Source: Plantago elongata | Taxonomy: Eukaryota > Streptophyta > Magnoliopsida > Lamiales > Plantaginaceae | DNA: 29,320 bases | Assembly: GCA_036897095.1 (NCBI GenBank) | Contig: JAYMSP010001728.1 | Coordinates: forward strand, 1-29,320 | Direction: 5' to 3' | In this document: positions 1-8,764 of the stretch, piece by piece | How positions within the stretch are numbered: position 1 is the stretch's first letter | How the letters are laid out: each line of letters begins with the position of its first letter | Program-made: the position numbers and the translations under genes | The notes under the pieces: generated by a model | The model's input: only the letters and a program-made list of their open reading frames with translations | Told to the model about the DNA's origin: nothing | Database searches by the model: none

Positions 1-179
1 CATTTTCTACAAAGAAAATCACACAGATTAGTATCTTCGAACGAAAAAATCCTCTAATAAGAGAAAATACAATAATTTTTTTAAGATTGTTAGTTCCAGT
101 GTGTGATAATCGAAGATAACAGAATGTAAATAAAAAACAAACCGCCTTTCGTAAGACTAATCCGAGGCCTGTGCTTGTA

Positions 180-261
180 CAGTTTCCTTAAGACAATTAT
201 GCCCCCACACCTGTGGTGCACAGTTTCCTTAAAACAATTATGCCCCCTCACCTATGGTGCT
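180..261. repeat. 41-bp tandem duplication
   Basis: Two adjacent 41-bp copies (180-220 and 221-261) both open with cagtttcctta and run through acaattatgccccc to a gtggtgc-like end. They differ at only a few positions. No reading frame runs across them, so this looks like a recent local duplication in non-coding DNA. Confidence 0.85.
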
Positions 262-300
262 TTGAGGATTCACTGGACACTTGTTTCCCAGGATAAGAAT

Positions 301-339
301 TCTGTTGGTGCAAAGCTTAAATCTGTTGGTGCAAAGCTT
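301..339. repeat. 21-bp tandem duplication
   Basis: The 18-mer tctgttggtgcaaagctt occurs at 301-318 and again at 322-339, separated by aaa. It lies 40 bp after the 41-bp duplication, so this short stretch has expanded twice by different units. Confidence 0.85.
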
Positions 340-1430
340 CTACTTCAACAGTGAGACCTTTTTATAGGTGAGTAAATGGGGTGAGTAATGAAAATCTCAT
401 TAACTACACAAAGTAGTGGGGCGAGCCACTTGTGCCTATTTCGGTCTGGCATTCGTGTACGCAGGTCGCGCACGCTTACTCGCACCCAAGTTTCACTAGT
501 TTCAGTACAAATCTGGCCAGGATTTGCACCCCGCGCCCGCGTAGAAGGTTTTCCATAACCTCACCATCACACTTAGCAAGTATAATAATGCAACAGGTTA
601 TAAACTAGATATGACTTTCATTTACAAGCAATGTGGGATAAATCCACTCACACTTCCAACTTTAAGCACTTGTTCCACACTAACCCAAGGTCCGTTTGGG
701 CATGCAATATATTAATTCGAAGCTTTTAGATAGTAGCTTACGATTATATATTTTAATCACTTAATTAACGAATAATTAAGAAGTAGTATCATAGCAACCA
801 TACCCCACAAGGCATAGTTTACTAATTCTTTTCTTCATAAATTCCAACACAACCATCTTCCCCCTCTGTTTCAATTGTGTTTTTAGATCATTTCTGCTTT
901 TATTGTTCGAATGGAAGGGATGAAAGCTTTGTCTTTGAATCTGATACACCATCGACGGAGGAAGTTCTACAGTGCATGTATGGGTAAAGCGGCTCATCAA
1001 ATCTGCATAAATCACTTTGAAGACGACTTTTTCAGCAATCCTATCTGAATAAAATGAGTTCTGGATTGTTGACAATGAAGATCGCAGGAAGATGTGTGCG
1101 GCTTGGATAAAATGGGAGTATTTGGGTTTTTTTACTTCCATTTATCGGAATTGGGGATTAGGAATTAATTAATTCAACAATTAACCATTTTTTTTATTAC
1201 ATTTCTTTGTGAAAGGTAAACAGTAGTTGGTAGTTTATGAGATTTCTGAGTTTTGGATGATTCAAGATTTGGAGTGGTGGTGTAGGAGTATCATCTTTTA
1301 TTGCCAATACCACTTCAAAATCTGAAGAAGATGAGTATAAATTAGACGTTGGGCATTGTTAGCTCAGACCCTTGTTACTTTGCTTATTAATGATCCAAAT
1401 TCCAAAGTTAATTTATTTCGAACAGGTAGT
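340..1430. other. no supported gene
   Basis: There is a GC-richer patch at about 420-545, then AT-rich DNA. A 121-codon minus-strand open frame (776-1141) has no recognisable domain, no coding-like context and no promoter that I can identify. The stretch ggtccgtttggg near 690 resembles the terminal sequence of some plant MITEs, but no inverted partner is visible. Confidence 0.5.
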
Positions 1431-1499
1431 TTCTTGACAAAGTGAGAAAATAATTATTCTCATTTTTCTTGACTAAGTGAGAAAATAATTATTCTCATT
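1431..1499. repeat. 35-bp tandem duplication with palindromic core
   Basis: Copies at 1431-1464 and 1466-1499 differ by one base in the first part (gacaaagtg versus gactaagtg). Each contains gagaaaataattattctc, an almost perfect palindrome, so each copy can fold into a short hairpin. Confidence 0.85.
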
Positions 1500-1514
1500 A
1501 GGAATTTTTAAAAA

Positions 1515-1915
1515 GAAGCCCAGCATTCATGCCTCGAACAAAAACAATGTCCAACACTGAAGATGAAATAAAATGCCTGGCTTCTTTAATGAAATAATGC
1601 CCGACACCCATGTCCGAGAAAAGTAATTGCCCGACACCTAAAATGAAATAAAATGCTCGACACCCATTTCCTAAGAAAATGCCCGGCTTCTTTAACGAAA
1701 CAATGCCCGACACCCATACCCGAAAAAGTAATTACCCGGCTTCTAAAATGAAACAATGTCAGACAACCATGTCCCAAAAAAACAATGTCCGGCATCCTTG
1801 CCCTGAAAAACAATACCCAACACCTAAATAAAATAATGCCCGACACCCATACTTCGAAAACAAAGTGCTCAACATACATTCCGTCCGACAATCATGCCCA
1901 ATAATACTGTCCGCC
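1515..1915. repeat. diverged ~27-bp minisatellite
   Basis: About 14-15 imperfect units of 23-29 bp are visible. Most open with aatgcccgacaccca or aatgcccggcttc and continue with an A-rich linker such as gaaaaa or atgaaat. The two unit types partly alternate, which suggests a higher-order repeat. Open frames on the minus strand across the array give repetitive peptides rich in G, F and H. These follow from the repeat and are not evidence of a gene. Confidence 0.8.
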
Positions 1916-2049
1916 ATAAAAATGAAATAACCAAATTATATTATTATACATATTACACTTAAATTGTAATAATATTTGTTATTTATTTTATCATTATATT
2001 TTAATATATGAATTTTTGCTAAAAAATAAATCATTTAAGACTATTGTTT

Positions 2050-2765
2050 GACATAGGTGAACCTGGTGATTGTTTCCAAAATGAGATTAATTAAAACAGT
2101 AAATAAAGAAGTGTTTTATATAAATTGTTCAGAAGTGAACTTCTATGTTCTTTGTCTACAGGTTAAAGTGATACATATTGAAGTTTCAAAACATAGTCTT
2201 AAATGATTTCGAAAAATGGGTGTGTACATGTGATGCCTAGAAAGAAATAAAAATACTTGCATTTATGCCCCGAAATCTCACGTGTTGGGGTTTTCTAGCG
2301 ATTTAGGAAACTTTGGAGCACCTATATTGGCCCACACATACAACACTACCTATCAGTCATGAGGTGTTTTATGGAGAACGAAACTTGTCGAATAAACCTT
2401 GGCGAACAATTGTTTGATTTGGACGTGGGGCCGAAGTTTTGTGACCAGAAACGGCGTTCTGAACAAGACACATCGCTTCGTTCTGAGCACGATAAATTTC
2501 GGCGATCCGACATCTTCTGGAGGGTTAAAATCGTATTTTTGTGATTTTAGGGGCTTATTTGTAATTTCTGAGAATTTTATTAGATTCGGTAGGTTAGTAT
2601 TATGACGTTTTAGTAATTTTCCTTTTTTATCTTAAGGTTAGGTATGATGATTTTAGAGTATTTAAGCTTTGTCAGACACTATTCATAAACATATTAATTT
2701 AATTGAAACAAACCCTGAGGATTTCCTCAACATTCATTTTTGCTTGTCCACCACGCTGCATCAGT
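2050..2765 (+). repeat. possible LTR or LTR fragment
   Basis: The stretch has the layout of a plant LTR: an irregular upstream part, a T-rich middle, a TATA-like gtatttaagc at 2658-2667, then about 100 bp ending near ccaccacgctgca (2750-2762). I see neither a second copy nor an exact target duplication. The boundaries are guesses, and the 61- and 68-codon open frames inside (2359-2605) look incidental. Confidence 0.3.
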
Positions 2766-3963
2766 GTTGCTAATGGTAAGCAATCTAACAAATAGGTAGG
2801 GCATGAAAGTATGTTCGGCTAGGTGAAAAGAGGACCATGAAACTGTATGATTTCATAAAAACTTCCTCAATAAACACTATCGCCCGACATTTTCCTATAA
2901 TGAGCGCTAGTGTTTAAATACTACACTAAAAGATTTTGAGCATTATAGAGAATAAAATATCTAAACGTAACTAAATTGAAAATGTGTGTGTTTTTGTGAG
3001 AGTCCTTACATATTTAAAATCTTACCAAAATTTTGGGATATTAAATTTGCAATGCTCCATCACCTAACGCCTAAACGGCTGAGGTCGTCCTATCTAATTG
3101 GAATTCGTAGGGTGCTTTTTTAGGTGATATGTTGGAACTATTATACTAAAATATATAATTTTTAGTACAATTTATTTTCACTCATATATGTGGTGAGTAG
3201 TTTCTAGTTGGTCTTATATCTTAAGCTTACTCTAGAGAAAATGTGTTTAACTTTTGCGCGTTGTTGTGATTCCTCGAAATTAAAGGTTCACATTTTGTTT
3301 ACCTGAGTAGCATTTTCACTCTTTTTTCCAAGGCATTACATACACAAAGATTTTCTCAATTTACTCAATAAACACAGTTTCTAAGTTGTAATATAAGTAC
3401 CGATTTTTAATTTTGGCTTACCCTTCATACTACATACATTTCTTCCAATATTTTCCTCACTGTATTTTACTAGTTAATATGATTCTAAAGTCTGATTATC
3501 TCATTTTAGAGTTAATTTGAAATCCATAATTAGTTTTCAAAGTTATAATTTTTTTTTTAAGTTGATCTTTCCTTCAAAGAGAGTTATGAAGTATGAACCA
3601 TAAATTCTCAAAATTAAGTTTAAACGGTTTGATCGAAGTTTTCTTTGCTTCAACATTTTTGGGTGCGGCTTATATGTACTAATTAGTCTGACGAATTGAA
3701 GAATTACTGCGACTTAAGAACGTTTTGAACCGTCACTCTAAGGTTCGATTCTTGCTTCTAAAGGAGGTTCGACTCCCGGTTCCACAAATAAGAACCATAC
3801 TTCAACAAAGTATATCTAATTATTAGGGGGTTCAGGCCCCGGTAACCTCGGTACAGACTTCTTTGACATGACAAAAAATACCTCAAGAGTCAGGGTCGAC
3901 ATAGGGCATTGACCCGTATGGGGTTCAAGCCTAGATTTCAGTGGCTAATGCCCGATAGAGTAA
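2766..3963. other. AT-rich intergenic DNA, nothing recognised
   Basis: No reading frame of note and no recognised element. A ggttcgactcc motif near 3765 resembles a tRNA B box but lacks a matching tRNA body. Confidence 0.5.
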
Positions 3964-3972
3964 ACTCATCTA

Positions 3973-4315
3973 TGGAGAAAGGTACTTTTCTTCCACTTCT
4001 TTGGGTGATTGTGACGCGCAAACACAACTTTATACTCGTTGTGAAATTTCATCCACAACTTTCAGGACATGGCAAATTAAGGAATAAATCGGCTTATGTG
4101 GCAATTTTATTGATGATTTGGTACTTAGTTAACAAAATATAACTTCTATCTCACCAATTGAGATACACATCATCTTGCCAACAATTTCAGATTAAAGAAA
4201 AATTGTAAAACATTTTTAATAATTCAAAATACTATATAAAAATAAAAATAATTATAAATTACAATGCATCAATAATAAAAAAATCTAAAAAATAAAATAA
4301 ATATAATGAAATTTC
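3973..4315 (+). repeat. left terminal inverted repeat
   Basis: The arm pairs with 4590-4963 on the other strand. Conserved blocks include gtgattgtgac, caactttcaggacatgg, atgtggcaattt and tctcaccaattgagatacac. Matching fades inward in an A/T-only zone near 4315, so the inner limit is approximate. Confidence 0.85.
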
Positions 4316-4539
4316 AACATAATAAAACGTGATTAGACGTTTTAATTAATAAAATTAATATTTTTATTAACAATATAAGAGTGTATTTCGATAAGCTATC
4401 CTGCTCTCCAACAGCACAAACTTCTATGTATGTGTATATTTAGTTTATACTATTTTTTTCAGATATCAATCTTTATTTTATTTAATTTTTTTTAAAATTT
4501 AGAATTTAATTTTCTTAACTTTCAAAATATTTTGAGATA

Positions 4540-4600
4540 ATTAAAAATATTTTATTTTATTTTATTTTATTTTCAATCTTTATTTTATTTTATTTTTTGA
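4540..4600. repeat. attt(t) low-complexity tract
   Basis: Repeated attttattttattttatttt units lie in the central loop of the fold-back element. This is low-complexity sequence with no coding content. Confidence 0.8.
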
Positions 4601-4963
4601 ATTTTTATTCCATTTATTTAGTTTTTAAGATTATTTTTTTATTATTGATACTTTTTAATTTATAATTATTTTTATTTTCCTATAATTTTTTGAATTATTA
4701 AAAATGTGTTTACAATTTTTCTTTAATTCAAAATTGTTGTCAAGAAGATGTGTATCTCAATTGGTGAGGTGAAAGTCAAAATTTGTCGACTAAGTGCCAA
4801 ATCATTAATGAAATTGCCACATAAGCTGATTTAGTCCTTAATTCGACGGATTAATATTTAAGTTGCCATGTCCTGAAAGTTGTGAATTAAATTTCACGAG
4901 TGTAAAGTGGTGTTTGCACGTCACAATCACCCCAGAGAAGTGGGTCAAAAATGCCTTTCTTTC
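4590..4963 (-). repeat. right terminal inverted repeat
   Basis: This is the inverted counterpart of the left arm. It carries gtgtatctcaattggtgag (4750-4768) and gtcacaatcacccc. It differs from the left arm by scattered substitutions and small indels, so the insertion is not very recent although the target duplication is still exact. Confidence 0.85.
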
Positions 4964-4972
4964 ACTCATCTA

Positions 4973-5890
4973 CATTACCAAACGCGTCACCACACGTCGA
5001 CGTCAATTGTCGCCATCTCTCTAAATCGATCAACCTCCGATATGTCATAAATATGTCCCCTGAATCTTCTACTATCACTAGGAGATCATTTACTCCTCAT
5101 TAAGGTAATCATCTAAATTTCGATCGTCTAGTCTCTAAATTTGTAACCCCGTGCCTCAATTTGAAGTATCGGCTAAATTAGTTGAATTATAATCCAGTTT
5201 CTTTGAGACATGCTTTGATGCTTAAAAGGGTCTAGCGTCTAAATTCTTCTTAGCAGGTCAATTAGGTTCGGAAAAAGAGCAACATAATCTAATATACATA
5301 ATCTCTTTCGAGGACTCTTTAAGGACTACCAACTTATCATTTTTAATACCAGATCAATGAGAATGCGTCGAAAAGCCAATATGTCCATGAGGTATTAATA
5401 TTTTCTTAAAGTTTCAAAATCAATTCGTACCAAATAACTCTTTTACACCCCCAAATTATTACATCACGTCACTCTGGAACATGCTAATCATTACATTCAC
5501 CAAATGTTTTAGAATTTATTTGTCAATTTATTTACCTTCAATCCTTAAGGAATTAATCTTAGCTTAAACTACATGTAACGATACATGTATGTGTGTTCAA
5601 GTTTCTTGTGGATCTCTCAAGTTATATAATGACACGTTAGAATATATATAAAAAAATTTCATTATATAATATAATGAAAAACGAAATTCCTTTACTATTT
5701 AATATTGAAGACGACATATAGTAGGGGTAGTATATAATAAAATATCAATTCTTAATTAAAGTTGGAGACATTGAATCGAAAAACATTAAAATGAAACACT
5801 TCGAGCGGGACTAGAAAGTAATGATAGATGTGGTTTTCAGGGCATTATAGAAAAAAGAAATGGGTACATTATGCAATTTACTAGCCGAAA
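4973..5890. other. intergenic and upstream region of the glycine-rich gene
   Basis: No reading frame of note. The last 250 bp are strongly AT-rich (for example attatataatataatg near 5660) and lead into the TATA box of the following gene. I did not identify specific transcription-factor sites. Confidence 0.5.
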
Positions 5891-5896
5891 TTGTAG

Positions 5897-5904
5897 TATA
5901 AATA
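5897..5904 (+). promoter_or_regulatory. TATA box of the glycine-rich protein gene
   Basis: The octamer tataaata lies 83 bp before the ATG at 5987. With a usual TATA-to-start spacing of about 30 bp, transcription would begin near 5930 and leave a 5' leader of about 55-60 bases. Confidence 0.6.
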
Positions 5905-5986
5905 CCATGCTTGTGATTATGTCCCGAAGCACAAATCAGAGAGATAAATCTCCAAATTGCTTTTATAGTGCGAGTGATAGTAAGAC

Positions 5987-6331
5987 ATGGCAAATTATAA
6001 GGTGTACGTTGTTGTACTTGTCATTGCACTTGTTGTACCAGATGGCAGCACGGCACGTACATTTCCATCAAAAGCACTAGCTCCTGGCAGTACCAACAAT
6101 GTTGTAGTCCACAATGCACCATCCCCCAAGAATGGAGTTGTCGACAAAAAGTGCATTGTTGGCGGGTGGGCCGGTATGGGTGGCTTTGCCGGCGGTGTGA
6201 TTCCGATTCTAGGCGGTGTTGCTGGTGGTGGAGCTGGTGCCGGTGGAGGTGTCGGTGGCGTTACTGGCCTTGGTGGACTCGGTGGCGTTGGTGGAGCGGG
6301 TGGGGTCGGTGGTGGAATTATCAAGCCCTAA
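5987..6331 (+). CDS. secreted glycine-rich, cell-wall-type protein
   Basis: A 114-residue intact frame starts at ATG 5987 in a good plant context (agacATGGC) behind a TATA box. Residues 1 to about 23 form a classical signal peptide: a Lys near the start, the hydrophobic stretch VYVVVLVIALVV, then a small-residue cleavage site (STA before RTF). Residues 24-55 are a short polar part with a single Cys in KKCIVGGWAG. From about residue 56 to the end the chain is mostly Gly with Val, Ala, Leu and Pro (GGVGGVTGLGGLGGVGGAGG) and ends in IIKP. This is the design of small glycine-rich secreted or cell-wall proteins of plants. There is no RNA-binding domain and no Cys-rich tail. It is the only frame here that is uninterrupted, has a promoter and reads as a cellular gene. 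No intron is apparent. The exact family and role cannot be fixed from sequence alone. Confidence 0.8.
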   Translation: MANYKVYVVVLVIALVVPDGSTARTFPSKALAPGSTNNVVVHNAPSPKNGVVDKKCIVGGWAGMGGFAGGVIPILGGVAGGGAGAGGGVGGVTGLGGLGGVGGAGGVGGGIIKP

Positions 6332-6370
6332 TTAGAGTCGGAGTCTTGAATTTGGGTTTACTTGCATGTT

Positions 6371-6571
6371 TAATACTAGCTAGTACTTTATTGAGTCTGC
6401 CGAGTTTAATGTTTTGAACTATCACTATTACTACTATTATGGTTTCAGTTTTCAGGTTAATGCATGGATTTCTCCACTGCAAGGATTTATCTACTGTTGT
6501 GATCTGTTCTCAAGCTTTGTTGTATGTTGGTTCCTTTCTAATTTGTCAAGAATTGTAATACTAGCTAGTAC
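6371..6571. repeat. 16-bp direct repeats in the 3' region of the glycine-rich gene
   Basis: The 16-mer taatactagctagtac occurs identically at 6371-6386 and 6556-6571. It contains the palindrome tactagctagta. The copies flank 169 bp that read like ordinary 3' UTR. They could mark a local duplication or an old insertion, but no terminal repeats or poly(A) are seen between them. Confidence 0.6.
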
Positions 6572-6879
6572 ATTTCTTCATTATATCATGACTCTTTTCT
6601 ATTCTCAATTGCTCTAAAATTCTGGAATATCATTAAATTCGACTAAATACTTTACAATTTATTAATCATAGCACGCGTTTTTTTATAAATAAACTATCAA
6701 ACATAATTTTTATACTACACGTTCTTAAAACTAACTATTCACATATAGTTTTTTTTTTTTGGAAAAGGGAGGTAGGAGTACATTACATTGCTTATTCATT
6801 CAAAAGGATAGTAAAGGAGTCAGAAATTTAGGTCAAGTAGAGCACAAATAAAGAAAAAAAAGCATCATCTGAAACATCA

Positions 6880-7725
6880 CATACACGATGATAAAAAAAC
6901 GATCTTAACTAAAATCACCATCGTTATTCTCATAGAAGAAGAAATGGAAACTACATCCGGATCTTTGGAGCTTGCTTTCCTTGCTAAAAGATCAACAACA
7001 CCATTTTCTCCGCGATACATAAAAGAGATAGTAGTTTTCATTTGGCCATTCATAAGACTGCGCATATCATTTTTCGATGGGACTATGGTGTCGCCTCCGG
7101 CCTGGTGATACAATTAATAGGAAATTTAGAATCAGTTTGAATAAACTGAAGCCCAATACCAAGTTGAAAAGCAATAATAAGACCAGTTTTGATGTCAGCA
7201 TGTTCAGCTACATTATTATAAGTTCTTCCTAAGTAGGCAGCAACAGCCCTAACAAAACGCCAAGTATGATTATGCATAATGCATCCTAATCCAGCTTAAC
7301 CAATTGTACTCATAAACCCGTCTTTTGGCATATTAAGCATCCTAATAGTTTCAAATGTATTTTTTAGATTATTTGTGCATGAAAAATGTAAGTCCGTGGT
7401 GACACCAATTAGGTAGTCTTTTGAACCTACGGGGTTCCCATAAATCTCCGTAAATTTTTGTAATGACGGGTGTCTTTCCCGTCTTCGGCTTATATATATA
7501 TAAAAATCGAGCCTCGGCTCTTATTAAAAAAAAAAAAAAAAGACCATTTGTACTCATATGTGAATCATCAGTGTTAAGAGTATAGGTGTGTGGTGGAGGT
7601 GGCTTCCATTTGTAGAGTATAAGTTTGGGATTGGTATGATTGGGATTGTGCTTTTTATAAGTAAGAAATGTTCGAATTTTAGTTAGGAAAGAGGCTAGTC
7701 CATCACTTTGAACTTTACTTTGCAC
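6880..7725 (-). pseudogene. broken RNase H (RVT_3-type) domain of a plant LINE
   Basis: Reading leftwards, the first segment (about 7725-7559) has KWKPPPPHTYTLNTDD, the Trp-Pro-Pro lead-in and first catalytic Asp region of plant LINE RNase H. After the inserted retroposon the frame resumes at about 7299 with an in-frame stop, then AGLGCIM and VRAVAAYLGRTYNNVAEHAD, where a Glu normally lies in NNVAE. LQFIQTDSK, holding the second catalytic Asp, follows. Another frame (7113-6877) carries FMYRGENGVVDLLARKASS, the usual C-terminal motif. At least one frameshift near 7090, one stop and the 229-bp insertion show that it is dead. The identification rests on motif order. A stand-alone RNase H-like gene of the same family is the alternative. 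Confidence 0.72.
7300..7558 (+). mobile_element. poly(A)-tailed retroposon (SINE or truncated LINE) with 15-bp TSD
   Basis: Direct repeats ccaattgtactcata (7300-7314) and ccatttgtactcata (7544-7558) match at 14 of 15 positions. They flank a 229-bp insert (7315-7543) that ends in A16 (7526-7541). Translated on the minus strand, the flanks give MSTNG and MSTIG, which shows the insert splits and duplicates five codons of the RNase H domain. The insert's 3' end has gtctttcccgtcttcggctt, a short ta repeat and gagcctcggctcttatt before the tail. No pol III A and B boxes were identified, so a SINE and a 5'-truncated LINE both remain possible. Confidence 0.82.
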
Positions 7726-7895
7726 TTCAATTAAAGGGCCTCACATGTAAGGAATGAAGTTTTCTTAAATGTGTATAATCTACAATAGCAGTGGAAGACA
7801 GTTTAAGAAAGAATTACTTAAATTCTTTAAATGGTGAAAGAGTTATTAAAGCTCAAAGTGTGTTGGTTGATGTATTGGATATGGAATGCCAAGAC

Positions 7896-8442
7896 TAGGG
7901 GTGAGCATCGAATTAATCCTAACCAATCTGACCAAATTATTCAGATTTTTTTTTTTTAGATTCGGATCAATATTATATCAATACATAATCCAATCCAAAA
8001 CTTGTGGATCGGTTTCGGCTTAATCCGAGCTCGGATCGGTTAAATATGTTACAATCCTATAATCCGAAATTTTACAATATAATCAATTTTTTTCCACACC
8101 AAGAACTCAAAATTATATGCTTTAGTTGAACGTAAACATCATAAGGTTAAAAATCACTTATAAATTTGAGCATTCAAAAGTGTAAATTCTAAATAATAAA
8201 GTATTAAATATGCATAATTAGCCAAAATAATAGTAATTCAGTTCAAAGTTCATTATTCATTGTTGTATACTTGTCTGCATCATTAAGATTATGAAATCTA
8301 CAGTTGGCTTCTTGGCAAGGAGAGTCAAGGTGATGTGGGCGAGGCAGTTGTTTTAACGAGTTACTAGGTTATAAATTTAGGATGAGGATTATATTACATA
8401 TGTGCTTTAGGTTTTTAGTTTTTACCCTAGTAAATTATAAAA

Positions 8443-8474
<32 letters not shown>

Positions 8475-8632
8475 TCGGATTGGATCGGATAATCTGGAAA
8501 TTAACGGTTCGGATCGTCAAAATCCGAAACTCTAAAAAACCTCAATCCAAAACCCGATATGAAATATCAGGATTGGATTTGTTCGGATCGGATTATTGAA
8601 TTTTCAGATCAGAGCAATTATGCCCACTCCTA
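7896..8632. mobile_element. non-autonomous hAT-type DNA transposon
   Basis: The termini are taggggtgagca (7896-7907) and tgcccactccta (8621-8632). As inverted repeats they match at 10 of 12 positions and agree with hAT ends. Flanking octamers gccaagac (7888-7895) and accaagaa (8633-8640) agree at 6 of 8 positions, consistent with an aged 8-bp target duplication. Both subterminal zones (about 7960-8045 and 8473-8605) are crowded with ggatcgg/ccgat/tccgaa words, as expected of transposase-binding repeats. There is no coding capacity and length is 737 bp. Family assignment is inference from ends and duplication size. Confidence 0.75.
8443..8466. repeat. (AT)12 microsatellite
   Basis: An uninterrupted alternating at tract of 24 bases lies inside the hAT-type element. 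It is a likely length polymorphism. Confidence 0.9.
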
Positions 8633-8764
8633 ACCAAGAATTAGAATGAGAGAAGTCTCATATGGCTAAAATTGAGGATGTAGGAACTAAATAATAGATC
8701 AAGGCTTAAGCTAACGGATTGGTCCTTCAGGGCACCCATGCTTTGAAGGGGGAGGAGCTATATG

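Larger units (their letters stand above)
3964..4972. mobile_element. fold-back Mutator-type (MULE/MITE) element with 9-bp TSD
   Basis: The direct repeat actcatcta occurs exactly at 3964-3972 and 4964-4972 and flanks an element of 991 bp (3973-4963). The ends are long inverted repeats: the left starts tggagaaaggtac, and the reverse complement of the right starts gaaagaaaggcat. Both continue into cacttct and gtgattgtgac. Nine-bp target duplications with long terminal inverted repeats are the hallmark of the Mutator superfamily. No transposase is encoded, so the copy is non-autonomous. A 77-codon open frame at 3909-4142 runs into the left arm and is incidental. Confidence 0.88.
6749..7740 (-). 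mobile_element. 3' part of a LINE, or a LINE-derived RNase H copy
   Basis: On the minus strand, RNase H-type coding remnants are followed by a short 3' untranslated part ending in a 12-base poly(A) (a T run at 6749-6760 on the plus strand). That is the tail of a target-primed retroelement. The right limit is unclear; coding similarity fades near 7740. The copy is 5'-truncated or diverged, frameshifted, and interrupted by a smaller retroposon at 7315-7543. Confidence 0.65.

Noticed and set aside
690-760. MITE suggested by ggtccgtttggg
   Set aside because: No inverted counterpart or target duplication found nearby.
776-1141. 121-codon minus-strand open frame
   Set aside because: No recognised domain, signal or motif and no identifiable promoter or conservation evidence. 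Length is compatible with chance in this composition, so it is not called a gene.
1498-1891. Minus-strand frames across the minisatellite giving G/F/H-rich repeats
   Set aside because: Two overlapping frames both stay open only because the repeat unit happens to lack stops. The peptides mirror the DNA repeat.
1515-1915. CRISPR-like array
   Set aside because: Units are contiguous, diverged and of variable length with no unique spacers, in plant DNA. It is a minisatellite.
3755-3790. tRNA gene (ggttcgactcc B-box-like motif)
   Set aside because: No convincing A box, acceptor stem or anticodon arm at the right spacing.
5995-6324. Proline-rich frame antisense to the glycine-rich gene
   Set aside because: Pro codons are the complement of Gly codons; the signal peptide, Kozak context and TATA box belong to the plus strand.
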